From: HGM13233 sp900762805 | Lineage (GTDB): Bacteria; Bacillota; Clostridia; Oscillospirales; Ruminococcaceae | DNA: 64,000 bases | NCBI GenBank assembly: GCA_937993755.1 | Contig: CALKMA010000012.1 | Span: 109,863-173,862 of the forward strand | Direction: 5' to 3' | Shown: piece after piece, positions 8,117 to 18,408 of the stretch | Position numbering within the stretch: the first letter of the stretch is position 1 | How the letters are laid out: each line of letters begins with the position of its first letter | Notes under the pieces: model-generated | What the model was told of the DNA's origin: nothing | The model's input: the letters and a program-made list of their open reading frames with translations, nothing else | Databases searched by the model: none | Position numbers and translations under genes: made by a program

Positions 8117-8162
8117 ATAAGAGGAAATGCGGCGCGCACCGCGCCCAAAAGGAGAAACCAGT

Positions 8163-9103
<941 letters not shown>

Positions 9104-9107
<4 letters not shown>

Positions 9108-9967
9108 AGGCCATTTATAAAAAGGAACTGAGATTGTTTTATACGACCATGACCGGCTATGTCGCCGCGGCGATGATGCTGGTGCTGGTCGGCGTCTGCA
9201 GCCACGTCGTCAATCTCAAGGGCGGGCTGTCGGGGCTGGAATACGCGCTGCTCTCCAGCCGCTGGGCGCTGGCCCTGGTGGTGCCGGTGCTGACCATGCG
9301 CTCCTTTGTGGAGGAAAAAAAGCAGCACACCGACCTGCTGCTGAGCGCCTCGCCCGTGACGCCGGCACAGATCGTGCTGGGCAAATTCTTTGCTACGGCC
9401 ACCGTTTATGCGCTGCCGCTGGCGGTGGTGGGCTTTTATCCCCTTATTTTCTCGGCCTACGGCAGCATCGATCTGCCGTCGGCGCTGCTGGCGCTGCTGG
9501 CCATGCTGCTGCTGGGGCTGGCTCTCATTCCCATCGGGATGTTCATCTCGTCGCTGACCGAGAGCTACGTTGTGGCGACGCTGGTTTCGATCGGCGCCAT
9601 GATGCTGATGTATTTCTTTACCGATATCGGCTCAATGGCCTCCGATTCGGGCACTGTGGCGCTCATCGTGCTGACGGCGCTGGTGGTCGGCCTTGTCGCT
9701 GTCGTCTATCTGCTTACCCGCAGCAGCGCGGCGGCCGTCATGACCGGCGCGGTGCTGGAGCTGGCCTGTGTCGTGGCCTATTTTATCAGCAGCGCGGCAC
9801 TGACGTCGCTGCTGCGCTCGCTGCTGTCGTGGCTGGGGCTGTTTTCGATGTCTCAGAACCTGTTCAGCGGTGTGCTGGATATTCCGGCCATTGTATATTA
9901 CCTGAGCATCACGGGGCTGTTTTTGTTCCTGTGCGCCGGAACGCTTGAGCGCCGGCGCTGGAACTGA
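9104..9967 (+). CDS. ABC-2 type permease (GldF-like)
   Basis: A 287-residue membrane protein with about six transmembrane segments. It begins MKAIYKKELRLFYTT, the usual cytoplasmic start of ABC-2 permeases. It carries the family segment FVEEKKQHTDLLLSASPVT, seen in GldF-type permeases. The start overlaps the ATPase stop as ATGA. It pairs with the upstream ATPase and the downstream GldG-like protein. Confidence 0.88.
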
Positions 9968-9981
9968 AGGAGGGCCGCCAT

Positions 9982-11439
9982 ATGAAAAACAACAAAACGC
10001 CCGCTTCGGCCGAAAAGAGAATGGAGCGCCGCGCGCTGTCGAGCGGCGGCCGTATGCTGGGGCTGACGGTCCTGGCGCTGGTGCTGGTGATCGCCGTCAA
10101 CCTTCTGGCGGCTCTGCTGCCGGCTGATGTGCGCCTTATCCCGCTGGCCAACGCCGATCTCTATGAGCCGGACGAGACGCTGATAAGCTATGTCCGGGAT
10201 CTGCCCGACGGCGATCCGATCCAGCTCTATTTTGTTGCCGAGGCCGGCTCCGAGGAGCTGCAGATCCAGCTGTTCGCCAAGAGCGTGGCGGCGCTGAACA
10301 GCCGCATCACGCTGGAGACTATCGATCCCGCCATTCATCCCGAACGCATCAGCGCGCTGACCAAGGACAATGTCAGCTCCAACAGCCTGATCGCAGTGAT
10401 GGGCGACCGTGTGCAGGTGCTGCAGAACAGCAGCCTTATCACCTACAGCAGCACGGCTGACAGCAGCGGCGCCAGCCGCGTCAGCTCCATTGTCTTTCAC
10501 GGCAACGATATGCTGCTGACGGCCCTGAAATATCTGCTGTCCGACGAGCTGCCCACCGTCTATCTGCTGACCGGCCACGGCGAGAAATCGCTGCCGGAGA
10601 GCTACGCTACGGCGCTCAGCCGCGAGAACATCACAGCCGTCAGCCTGTCGCTGCTGGTCACCAAGGGCGTGCCCGACGATGCCGGCTGCGTCATGATCCT
10701 CAACCCCGATACCGACATCAGCAGCGAGGAATATGATATGCTGCTGGCCTACCTCGAAAAGGGCGGCCGCCTGCTGTTCCTCAGCGATTATCTTCCCGGC
10801 ACGGCCCACCCCGCGAACCTTTCGCGGCTGATGGCCTACTACGGGATGCAGCCGGGCGATCTTGTGATGGAGACGGACACAAGCTACTATTATTATTACC
10901 CTTACAGTCTGCTGCCTGACCTGTGTGAGCACGACATCACCAAATCACTGGGCACCGATCTCGTTATGCTCTCCTACACGCACGCCATCGCCGAAACGGA
11001 CCTGCACCGCGACACCGTCACCGTCAAGCCGCTGCTTGACAGCTCGGCTTCGTCATATACCGTCAAGGTGGAGGCCGACGGCAAGATCGGGTCTGAGGAC
11101 AGCGCGACGGGCACCGGCATCTTCCATCTCGGCGCCGTTGCCGAGGAAAAATTCGATGACATAACCACCCGCATCGTTTGGTACGGCAGCGGGTCGCTCA
11201 TCGACGAGAGCACCAACACCATCGTTTCGGGCCACAACAGCGATCTGTTCATCAATACGGTGGCCTATCTGTGCGATTTCGAGTCGGCCATGGACAACCA
11301 CAGCAAGGTCGTGACCATCAATTATCTGGTCATGACCGAGCAGCAGCGCACCGTTCTATCGGTCGCGCTTATCGGCCTTGTGCCGTTGACGGCGCTGGTG
11401 GCCGGGCTGGCTGTCTACCTCAGGAGGAGGAGCCGATGA
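9982..11439 (+). CDS. GldG-family ABC auxiliary membrane protein
   Basis: A 485-residue protein with one N-terminal membrane segment (about 25-48), a large extracytoplasmic region and a C-terminal transmembrane helix ending RRRS. The external region contains the GldG-type fold (VYLLTGHGEKSLPESYATAL, then a VMILNPDTDIS segment). GldG was named from gliding motility, but homologues in non-gliding Firmicutes are part of ABC-2 systems of unknown substrate. GGAGGG precedes the ATG, 14 nt after the permease stop; the stop overlaps the next gene. Confidence 0.85.
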   Translation: MKNNKTPASAEKRMERRALSSGGRMLGLTVLALVLVIAVNLLAALLPADVRLIPLANADLYEPDETLISYVRDLPDGDPIQLYFVAEAGSEELQIQLFAKSVAALNSRITLETIDPAIHPERISALTKDNVSSNSLIAVMGDRVQVLQNSSLITYSSTADSSGASRVSSIVFHGNDMLLTALKYLLSDELPTVYLLTGHGEKSLPESYATALSRENITAVSLSLLVTKGVPDDAGCVMILNPDTDISSEEYDMLLAYLEKGGRLLFLSDYLPGTAHPANLSRLMAYYGMQPGDLVMETDTSYYYYYPYSLLPDLCEHDITKSLGTDLVMLSYTHAIAETDLHRDTVTVKPLLDSSASSYTVKVEADGKIGSEDSATGTGIFHLGAVAEEKFDDITTRIVWYGSGSLIDESTNTIVSGHNSDLFINTVAYLCDFESAMDNHSKVVTINYLVMTEQQRTVLSVALIGLVPLTALVAGLAVYLRRRSR

Positions 11440-12812
11440 CCCGCCGCGAAAGGCAGCGGCGGACGTTGGCGCTGCTGCTGGCGGCGCTGGTGCTGATTGC
11501 CGCCGCCATTGCCGCCGTGCTGCTCTGGCCGCAGGGCGGGACGGCGGAGAAGGACAAGCTGTTCTCGTTTGATCCGGCGAAGATCGAGCGCTTTTCGGTG
11601 GCTTCATCGCTTGGTGATACCAGCTTTATCCGCACCGACACCGGCTGGGTCTGCCGTGAGCAGCCTGATTTCCCGCTCGACGGCGAGTATGTCAATGCGC
11701 TGCTTCAGGCCATGACCGGCATTGCGGCCGAGCGCCGCTTTACTGACGGGCAGACGGCCGAGCTTGACCGCGGCGACGTGACGGTGACTGTCACCGCCGA
11801 GGCCGGCGAAGAGAGCTATGTTTTTACGGCCTACCGCCAAAACCCGCAGACGCTGCTCTATTACGCCAGCGCGGGCGACGGGCTGTGCGCCGTGACCAAT
11901 ACGGCCGTTGAGCAGTTCCTTTTCCGGCTGTACGCGCTGGCCGACCTGGAAAACCCCGACATCCTGCTGCCGGCCGATATTGTATCCCTGACGGTATCGC
12001 TGCCTGACGGGAGCGCCTGCGAGCTGTTTTATGAGGCCGACGGCCGCCCGTCGATCGACTACACCGGCACGGCCACATGGTTTTACCGCGGCGGCGACGG
12101 TACGCTGCATCCCGCCGATTCGCTGGCCGCCACGGAGGTGCTCGACGCTGTTCAGAGCCTGAGCAACGAGGCCTTGGCGACGGCCAACGCCACGCCGGCA
12201 CAGCTGGAGGATTACGGGCTGACCGACCGCTGCATCACCGTGACGCTGCGTTATCGGAAGGATGACGCCGAGTACACCACGGTGCGCCGCATTTCGACCG
12301 AGCAGTCGGGCGATTATGTGACGGCCTACACCGAAGGCAGCCGGAACGTCTATTTTGCCGACCGCGCGCAGATGGCGACGCTGCTTAAAAAAGCCACGGC
12401 CGACCTCGGCCGCCATGAGGTGCTGGGCATCGAGCTGGCGCAGGTGACCGGCTTCACCGTCCGGTACGGCGGCCGTTCGTGCAGCTACACCCTGGCGGTG
12501 AGCGGGGAGGACGAGCAGCGGACCTATACTCTCCGCCGCGGCGAGGAGACGGTGGCGGCCACCGATTTCGTGGCTCTGTTCCACAGCCTTGCCGCCATCG
12601 AGCCGCAGGCACAGGCCGCGGACGCGGGCGGCGCGGAGCTGTTTTCGATTGCCTTTTCCACCACCAATACTGCCTTCGGCGAGGTGACGCTGACCGTCCG
12701 GCAGTATGACGACAGCTTTTACGTCTCGACGCTGGCCGGCGACACGCCGCTGCTGCTCAACCGCCGCACGGTCAATGCGCTGCTCAGCAGTGTGGAAAAG
12801 CTGGTGCCGTAG
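11436..12812 (+). CDS. DUF4340 domain-containing protein
   Basis: A 458-residue protein with an N-terminal membrane anchor (TLALLLAALVLIAAAIAAVLLW) and a long external region with repeated beta-rich modules (PAKIERFSV, ADIVSLTVSLPDG, ELAQVTGFTVRYGG), as in DUF4340. It is coupled by ATGA to the GldG-like gene after AGGAGGAG. DUF4340 proteins usually sit beside GldFG-like ABC genes and are presumed to work outside the membrane with them. The function is not known. Confidence 0.85.
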   Translation: MTRRERQRRTLALLLAALVLIAAAIAAVLLWPQGGTAEKDKLFSFDPAKIERFSVASSLGDTSFIRTDTGWVCREQPDFPLDGEYVNALLQAMTGIAAERRFTDGQTAELDRGDVTVTVTAEAGEESYVFTAYRQNPQTLLYYASAGDGLCAVTNTAVEQFLFRLYALADLENPDILLPADIVSLTVSLPDGSACELFYEADGRPSIDYTGTATWFYRGGDGTLHPADSLAATEVLDAVQSLSNEALATANATPAQLEDYGLTDRCITVTLRYRKDDAEYTTVRRISTEQSGDYVTAYTEGSRNVYFADRAQMATLLKKATADLGRHEVLGIELAQVTGFTVRYGGRSCSYTLAVSGEDEQRTYTLRRGEETVAATDFVALFHSLAAIEPQAQAADAGGAELFSIAFSTTNTAFGEVTLTVRQYDDSFYVSTLAGDTPLLLNRRTVNALLSSVEKLVP

Positions 12813-13510
12813 CGCCGGCTGCAAAAGAGGTTGCCTGCATTCGCGGCAATAAATACGGGGGCGCATCTGTGGAGCGGAGGGGTCATGCCATCGGGTGTCC
12901 GGGTACCGGAAGCAAGCCTGATGCCGGATATCAAAGCATCCGGCCGAATTTTGAGCCGCTGATGCTCACTTTGCCTGCCGCTGAAAAATACTTCTTCGAT
13001 GGAGGCTGTGTCGAAACAGCAGACGCCTTTTGCGCGAGTGCCGCCGTCATTTATCAGGGCGGGCCAAGCGCGATGCGGAAGGCGGCAGAGGAGCCGCCCC
13101 CTGCTTCGGTGTCGGAGACGGTCCGCGGAATGCTTTGGCGGCCATCGGATCCGACGGGGCCTGCCGGAAAAATGAAAGGGAGGACCCGTTCTGATTTATA
13201 TGGCGCTGAAGAACCGAGCCTTCAGCTGCGTGAAGGCGCCGCGCCGTCAGGCCGGTGCACGTCGGTTCGTCTTTAACACTTGAGGCTCCGCCCCGCATAT
13301 CCTGGTTGTCCTCTTGCGCAAGGCGGAGCGCAGTCCCGCAGCCGGCAGACTTCGGTTGGCCGGAGTCTGCCGACAGATCCGTGTATAAAAGCCGGCGGCG
13401 CCCGCCCCGCCAGCTTTCCCTAAAAAATCATTTTTTCGACTTGCCATCATCCGCGCGTTGTGGTATCATTAAAAGTTGTAAAGACTATCATCTGCTAAGG
13501 AGAATTACCA
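12813..13510. other. Intergenic region without recognised gene
   Basis: Nearly 700 nt between the DUF4340 gene and pfp. A plus-strand frame at 12869-13276 is open for 135 codons, but it has unlike composition, no start signals and no recognisable domain. A hairpin-capable segment (GGCAGACT/AGTCTGCC, about 13345-13372) lacks a T tract. Only the pfp promoter is clear. Confidence 0.6.
13441..13469 (+). promoter_or_regulatory. Sigma-A type promoter of the PPi-phosphofructokinase gene
   Basis: TTGCCA (13441-13446) and TATCAT (13464-13469) with 17-nt spacing, 41 nt before the ATG; AAGGAG follows at about 13497-13502. Confidence 0.65.
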
Positions 13511-14731
13511 ATGAAGCTCAACGCGATTGTTGGCCAGTCGGGCGGCCCGACTGCCGTTATCAATTCGAGTCTCGCCGGCGTCTACAGCGCCTGCAAGCAG
13601 CTCGGCGTCGACACCGTCTACGGCATGGTTCATGGCATTCAGGGACTGCTGCTGGAGCAGGTCGTTGACCTCGACACCTATATTGCGAACGACCTCAGCC
13701 TTGAGGCCCTCAAAAAGACCCCGGCGGCCTTCCTCGGATCCTGCCGCTATAAGCTGCCCAAGTTTGAGAAGGATGAGGAAACCTATAAAAAGCTGTTTGC
13801 CATCCTTGATAAGCACGAGATCAGCCTGTTCTTCTATATCGGCGGCAACGACAGCATGGATACCATCGCCCAGCTCTCCGAATACGCCAAAATCAATGGC
13901 AGCAATATCCGCTTTGTCGGCGTCCCCAAGACCATCGACAACGACCTGCCCGTTACCGATCATACACCGGGCTACGGCTCGGCTGCCAAGTATGTGGCCA
14001 CCACCATCAAGGAGATTATCCGCGACGCGGCTGTCTATGACTTCCCGTTCGTTTCCACCGTCGAGATCATGGGGCGCGATTCCGGCTGGCTCACCGCCGC
14101 CGCCGCATTGGCCAAGGGTCCCGACTGCGCGGGCGCCGATATGATCTATCTGCCTGAGACCAACTTCGAGGTCGATACCTTCCTTGCCCGCATCAAGGAG
14201 CTTATCCGCGTCAAGAAGTCGCTCATCATCGCCGTTTCCGAGGGCATCCACACGGCTGACGGCACCTATGTCTGCGAGCTGGCTGCGTCTGATACCGCTG
14301 TCGATGCCTTTGGCCACAAGCAGATGGGCGGCACCGCACAGTATCTCAGCGGCCTCATCAAGGGCGAGCTGGGCTGCAAGGTCCGTGCTATCGAGCTTTC
14401 CACCATGCAGCGCTGCGGCGCGCATCTTGCCTCGGCCACTGACGTCAACGAGGCCTTCAGCGCCGGCGCCGCCTCGGCCCGTGCCGCTATCGAGGGGCAG
14501 ACGGGCGTTATGAGCTATTTCGAGCGCACCAACGAGAATCCCTACGCCTGCACCACCGGCATCTGCGACGTGCATCTTGTTGCCAACCAGAAGAAGGATG
14601 TCCCGCTTGAGTGGATCGACACCGATATCAACTACGTCACCAACGAGTATGTCGATTATGCGCTGCCGCTCATTCAGGGCGAGAGCTATCCGCTGATGGT
14701 CAACGGCCTGCCGTTCCACCTCACCAGATAA
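13511..14731 (+). CDS. pfp: Diphosphate-dependent 6-phosphofructokinase
   Basis: A 406-residue PFK-family protein. The phosphoryl-donor site is GGND (111-114) rather than the ATP-enzyme GGDG, and the next motif is PKTIDND (139-145) with lysine where ATP-PFKs have glycine. Both are hallmarks of the PPi-dependent type, which phosphorylates fructose-6-phosphate reversibly using pyrophosphate. MGRDSGW (about 190) and the substrate-binding EGI (about 239) are present. AAGGAG is well placed. It stands as its own transcription unit, with a promoter upstream and a terminator downstream. Donor choice is inferred from motifs. Confidence 0.9.
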   Translation: MKLNAIVGQSGGPTAVINSSLAGVYSACKQLGVDTVYGMVHGIQGLLLEQVVDLDTYIANDLSLEALKKTPAAFLGSCRYKLPKFEKDEETYKKLFAILDKHEISLFFYIGGNDSMDTIAQLSEYAKINGSNIRFVGVPKTIDNDLPVTDHTPGYGSAAKYVATTIKEIIRDAAVYDFPFVSTVEIMGRDSGWLTAAAALAKGPDCAGADMIYLPETNFEVDTFLARIKELIRVKKSLIIAVSEGIHTADGTYVCELAASDTAVDAFGHKQMGGTAQYLSGLIKGELGCKVRAIELSTMQRCGAHLASATDVNEAFSAGAASARAAIEGQTGVMSYFERTNENPYACTTGICDVHLVANQKKDVPLEWIDTDINYVTNEYVDYALPLIQGESYPLMVNGLPFHLTR

Positions 14732-14744
14732 CCGAGCAGAACGT

Positions 14745-14790
14745 TTTGCCTCCCGCCTGAAACGGGGCGGGAGGCAAACTTTGTATTTTA
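14745..14790 (+). terminator. Rho-independent terminator of pfp
   Basis: A perfect 13-bp stem (14745-14757 with 14766-14778) with an 8-nt loop, followed by CTTTGTATTTTA. The next gene starts 36 nt after the stem. Confidence 0.8.
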
Positions 14791-14813
14791 CAGAAAAAAA
14801 GAGGGTAAAGGTT

Positions 14814-16325
14814 ATGGATCTTCGGGCGCGGGGCTTCGACCCCGATAAATATATCGAGAGCCAGTCGCAGTATATCATGGAGCGCGCTTCGCGCTATGAT
14901 AAGCTGTATCTTGAATTCGGCGGCAAGCTGATGTACGACCGCCACGCCGCGCGCTGTCTGCCCGGCTACCGCGAGAATGCCAAGATGGAGCTGCTCAAGT
15001 CGCTGCGCGACAAGGCGGAGATCGTCATTTCGGTCGGCGCGCCCGATATCGAGGCCAATAAGGTCAGGTCGGATTTCATGACGACCTACGATATGGAGGT
15101 GCTGCGCCTCATCGATGATCTGCGCTCTTTCGAGCTGCTGGTCAACTGTGTCGTCATCACCCGCTATGACGGCCAGCCCTCTGCCGACCTGTTCCGGCGC
15201 AAGCTGGAGCGGCGCGGCGTGCGCACCTGTACCCACCGTCCTATCCCCGGCTACCCTTACGATATCGATACCATCGTCAGCGACAGGGGCTACGGCAGCC
15301 AGGCTTATATCGAAACCACCCGCCCCATCGTGGTGGTGACGGCTCCCGGCCCCGGCAGCGGGAAGCTGGCCACCTGTCTGTCGCAGATCTATAATGAATT
15401 CCGGCGTGGCCGCCAGTGCTGCTACGCCAAGTTCGAGACCTTCCCTGTCTGGAACTTGCCGCTCAAGCATCCGCTCAATGTGGCTTATGAGGCGGCGACC
15501 GCCGACCTCAACGACTTCAATATGCTCGACTCCTATCATCTGGATGCCTACGGCGTCACCGCCATCAACTACAACCGCGATATGGAGATGTTCCCCGTGC
15601 TCAAGCGGATGCTTGACCGCATCATGGGAAACTCTGTTTACAGCTCGCCCACCGATATGGGCGTCAACCGCATTGCCGACGGCATCATTGACGATGATAT
15701 CGTGCGCGCGGCCGCCCGGCAGGAGATCATCCGCCGCTACCTGCGGGCCCGCTGCGACTATAAAAAGGGAACCATCCCCGCCGAGGTGCTGGCCCGCAAC
15801 CAGTCGATCATGGAGAGCGAGGGGCTCAAGCCCGAAATGCGTTCCACCGTGCTGCCGGCCCGCTGCTATCACGAGTCGGTCTGCGCGCGCTTCGGCACGG
15901 CTGAGGGGCAGTGTGCCGTTGCCATTGAGCTGCCCTGCGGCACCGTTGTGACCGGACGCCAGTCGGACCAGATGAGCGCCCCCGCCGCAGCGCTGCTCAA
16001 CGCCGTCAAGGTGCTGGGCAGCATCCCCGATTCGATGCGCCTGCTGCCCGATTCGGTGCTCGACCCCATCCTCGATCTCAAGGTCAACAAGCTCAAGGCA
16101 TATTCACGTGTGCTCAACTGTGAGGAGGCGCTGATGGCGCTGTCGCTCTCGGCCGTTATGAGTCCCGCCGCCAAGACGGCGATCGAGCATCTGCCCGATC
16201 TGGCCGGCAGTCAGGCACACTGCACCGCCATGGTCATCGCGGCCGACGACCGGCTTTATAAGCGCCTGGGTATCGATCTGACCTGTGACGATGAATTTCT
16301 TTCGACAGACCTGCTCGAACGGTAA
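14814..16325 (+). CDS. DUF1846 domain-containing protein
   Basis: A 503-residue protein matching the DUF1846 family over its full length. It begins MDLRARGFDPDKYIESQ, has an early ERASRYDKLYLEFGGKL segment and a P-loop-like GPGSGKLATCLSQ (about 180-192). Members are cytoplasmic, common in Firmicutes, and resemble nucleotide-binding enzymes, but their reaction is not established. The start at 14814 follows GAGGG; an upstream in-frame ATG lies in the pfp terminator region. A flavodoxin gene follows 6 nt downstream. Confidence 0.9.
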   Translation: MDLRARGFDPDKYIESQSQYIMERASRYDKLYLEFGGKLMYDRHAARCLPGYRENAKMELLKSLRDKAEIVISVGAPDIEANKVRSDFMTTYDMEVLRLIDDLRSFELLVNCVVITRYDGQPSADLFRRKLERRGVRTCTHRPIPGYPYDIDTIVSDRGYGSQAYIETTRPIVVVTAPGPGSGKLATCLSQIYNEFRRGRQCCYAKFETFPVWNLPLKHPLNVAYEAATADLNDFNMLDSYHLDAYGVTAINYNRDMEMFPVLKRMLDRIMGNSVYSSPTDMGVNRIADGIIDDDIVRAAARQEIIRRYLRARCDYKKGTIPAEVLARNQSIMESEGLKPEMRSTVLPARCYHESVCARFGTAEGQCAVAIELPCGTVVTGRQSDQMSAPAAALLNAVKVLGSIPDSMRLLPDSVLDPILDLKVNKLKAYSRVLNCEEALMALSLSAVMSPAAKTAIEHLPDLAGSQAHCTAMVIAADDRLYKRLGIDLTCDDEFLSTDLLER

Positions 16326-16331
16326 AATGCC

Positions 16332-16823
16332 ATGAAAACGCTGCTTGTTTACGCTTCGCAGTCGGGCACGACTGCCAAGGCCGCCGCGCTGCTGGCCCAA
16401 AGGCTGGGCGGCTGCGACCTTGTGGATATCACAAAGAAAAAGGCCGCGGCGCACTGCGACGCGGCCGGGTATGACGCTGTTATCGCCGGCTCCTATGTCC
16501 GCATGGGGGCGCTGGCGCCGACCGTCGTCGCTTTTCTCGACCGGAACCGCGCCGCGCTGCAGGACCGGCGCTGCGGCCTGTTCCTGCTGGGCTATTTTGA
16601 AGAATACAGCGCGCAGTATCTCGACGAGCTGTTCCCGCGCTGGCTGGCCGGACGGGCGACCCGTGGCTGGTTTGGCGGCGAGCTTGACCTCGCACGCCTC
16701 AGGGGCTTTGAGCGTATGACCATGAAGATGGTTGAGCGGCAGAACGGCGCGCTGCCGGCCTGCCGGCTCGATGAGGCCGCCATCGACGATTTTGCCCGCC
16801 GGTTCCGGGCAGGAGAGAAGTAG
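16332..16823 (+). CDS. Flavodoxin domain protein (HemG-like)
   Basis: A 163-residue flavodoxin-like protein. It begins MKTLLVYASQSGTTAKAA, where SQSGTT is the FMN phosphate loop, and has the GSYVRMG segment at about 54-60 seen in menaquinone-dependent protoporphyrinogen oxidase-like flavodoxins. It carries FMN and probably moves electrons in the cytoplasm. It is the second gene of a two-gene unit with the DUF1846 protein. HemG activity is not implied, since no haem genes are nearby. Confidence 0.85.
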   Translation: MKTLLVYASQSGTTAKAAALLAQRLGGCDLVDITKKKAAAHCDAAGYDAVIAGSYVRMGALAPTVVAFLDRNRAALQDRRCGLFLLGYFEEYSAQYLDELFPRWLAGRATRGWFGGELDLARLRGFERMTMKMVERQNGALPACRLDEAAIDDFARRFRAGEK

Positions 16824-17114
16824 GGACGGAGGCTTTCCAACGTCCGCCGGCTCCGACCGCGCCGGGTGCGTGACCTGTATAAGGCGGCTTCAACAAGCCG
16901 GCTTTACAGGAACGCCGCTTCGGATGGAACGGATTTGCCCGCCAGCGGGAGATGGCCGCGCCCGACTTCCCGCACATTTGATGCAGGCCGGCTTGGGCGG
17001 GGTATTATGATATCCAAGGCGCCGCTTCAGGCCGGAGCCATTCCGGCCTTTCGCTCGGAGGGCGCCTTGTCCGGCTGCATTTTCTGAAGTCTGACGGTTT
17101 TCTCTAAAAAGTGC
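16824..17114. other. Intergenic region upstream of the licT-like leader
   Basis: No credible ORF. A nested hairpin (AAGGCGCC at 17016-17023 with GGCGCCTT at 17061-17068, enclosing a second stem) is present without a T tract. It may be the end of the flavodoxin transcript. Confidence 0.45.
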
Positions 17115-17143
17115 TTGACAAAAGCCGGTATTTATGTTATAAA
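17115..17143 (+). promoter_or_regulatory. Promoter of the licT-like antiterminator gene
   Basis: TTGACA (17115-17120) and TATAAA (17138-17143) with 17-nt spacing. The predicted transcript starts just before the RAT sequence. Confidence 0.75.
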
Positions 17144-17154
17144 TGTACTGTACC

Positions 17155-17237
17155 TTGATTGTAACTCTTCGGGAGGCATTACCGGGTCGCTCATGCCGGC
17201 AGGCATTGTGCGCTTGGATTATGCATCCCGTTTTTTA
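17155..17237 (+). promoter_or_regulatory. RAT antiterminator plus terminator in the licT-like leader
   Basis: 17155-17183 reads TTGATTGTAACT...GGAGGCATTACC, close to the ribonucleic antiterminator consensus GGATTGTTACT...AGGCAAAACC bound by BglG/LicT proteins. It overlaps a longer fold ending in ATCCCG and a six-T run (17231-17236), a Rho-independent terminator. Binding of the antiterminator protein would favour the RAT hairpin and readthrough into its own gene. The mechanism is known for the family; its use here is inferred. Confidence 0.65.
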
Positions 17238-17394
17238 TTGCCATAATTTTCCCGGCCGCAGTCGGCACCGTGTTTATAAAAGCGCCGGTCTGCCGCCAAA
17301 CCGCCTGTGCGGGCTTCTGCCGGGCGGTATATGGCGTTCGATGGCGGTGCGGTCTGCCGCGCGACCACGGATGATCCCAAAGGAGGTGCAGCTT

Positions 17395-18231
17395 ATGCGG
17401 GCCATCCGCAAAATCAACAACAATGTAGCTGTCTGTGTCGATGGCTCCGGCCGCGAGCTCATCGCCTTTGGCAAGGGTATCGGCTTTCGTGAGATGCCCT
17501 ATGAGCTTGACCTGTCGGCGATCGACCGCACCTTTTATGATATCAGTGAGCAGTATCAGCCCATGTTCAGCGAAATATCTGCGCCGCTCATCGAGCTGGC
17601 CGCGCAGATCATCGATCGCGCCAAGGCGGAGCTTCCCTATGAGCTCAATCCCAACATCAATATCACTCTGGCTGACCATATCTCATTCTGCCTGGAAAGG
17701 CTGGAAAAGGGTATCCGCATCAGGATGCCGCTGGCCTATGATATGGCGATAGCTTATCCGCTTGAGATGCAGCTGGCCCGTCAGACGCTTGAGCGTGTGC
17801 GCCTTGCCACCGGCGTCGCTTTGCCGGAGGAGGAGCTGAGCGGTGTCGCTATGGCTTTCATCAACGCCCGGCTCGACGATAAGCCGGATACCTCCGCCGA
17901 GGCCGCTGTCGATGCCGCCGCAGCGCTGCGGGATGTCACCGGCCTGATCGAAAAGACGATGAAGCTTTCCATCGACCGCAGCTCCTTCAACTATGCCCGC
18001 TTCGCCACACACTTTCAGTATCTGGTCGAGCGTATCAACAGCGGCGGTCAGATGGCGTCGGAAAATGTTTCGCTGGCCCCGTCGCTGCGGGAAGAATTTC
18101 CCGCTGTGGCCGACTGCGTTGAAGCCATCGCCGGCTATTTTCAGACGCGGTGGAGCAGCCCCGTCAATGAAGAGGAGAAAATGTACCTCATCCTGCATGT
18201 CAACCGTATCTGTCAGAAGCAGGGGCTTTGA
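17395..18231 (+). CDS. licT: BglG/LicT-family transcription antiterminator
   Basis: A 278-residue protein: an N-terminal CAT RNA-binding domain (MRAIRKINNNVAVCVD, then GKGIGF), PRD1 (about 65-170) and PRD2 (about 175-278). Of the four regulatory histidines, H95 (PRD1), H206 and H268 (PRD2) are visible. The second PRD1 position reads VAMAFINA, alanine replacing histidine, so PTS control is probably altered. The start was set at ATG 17395, with AAAGGAGGTG upstream, rather than the longer frame that covers the RAT leader. It should control its own leader and the RAT/terminator before the PTS gene. Confidence 0.92.
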   Translation: MRAIRKINNNVAVCVDGSGRELIAFGKGIGFREMPYELDLSAIDRTFYDISEQYQPMFSEISAPLIELAAQIIDRAKAELPYELNPNINITLADHISFCLERLEKGIRIRMPLAYDMAIAYPLEMQLARQTLERVRLATGVALPEEELSGVAMAFINARLDDKPDTSAEAAVDAAAALRDVTGLIEKTMKLSIDRSSFNYARFATHFQYLVERINSGGQMASENVSLAPSLREEFPAVADCVEAIAGYFQTRWSSPVNEEEKMYLILHVNRICQKQGL

Positions 18232-18264
18232 GAACCGGCGCGGGAGCAATATAATTTAGCACAA

Positions 18265-18350
18265 GGGTTTGTAACCTGCCTTTTGCGGGGCATTACCCCT
18301 GAGACGAGACCGGCCTGTCGGGCGGTCTGCGCTTCGGGGGCTTTTTTATT
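18265..18350 (+). promoter_or_regulatory. RAT antiterminator and terminator before the PTS gene
   Basis: 18265-18298 (GGGTTTGTAACCTGC...GGGGCATTACCC) is a RAT-like stem-loop. Its 3' arm overlaps the 5' arm of a terminator (about 18294-18316 pairing with 18322-18341) that ends in GGGGGCTTTTTTATT. This is the classic mutually exclusive pair controlled by LicT/BglG, so PTS transcription probably continues only when sugar releases the antiterminator. Confidence 0.75.
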
Positions 18351-18408
18351 GGCTTCGGGCGGTGATGCGCACACCGCTTGGCATATATAAATGAAAGGAA
18401 AACAATTT

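Noticed and set aside
12869..13276. 135-codon ORF between DUF4340 and pfp genes
   Set aside because: No ribosome binding site, no domain, and composition unlike the neighbours.
13505..14878. Long minus-strand ORF opposite pfp
   Set aside because: It is the antisense shadow of a well-recognised gene in GC-rich DNA; it has no family match or ribosome binding site. The same applies to long antisense frames over 51868-53337, 60728-62980, 45594-47294 and 39839-41167.
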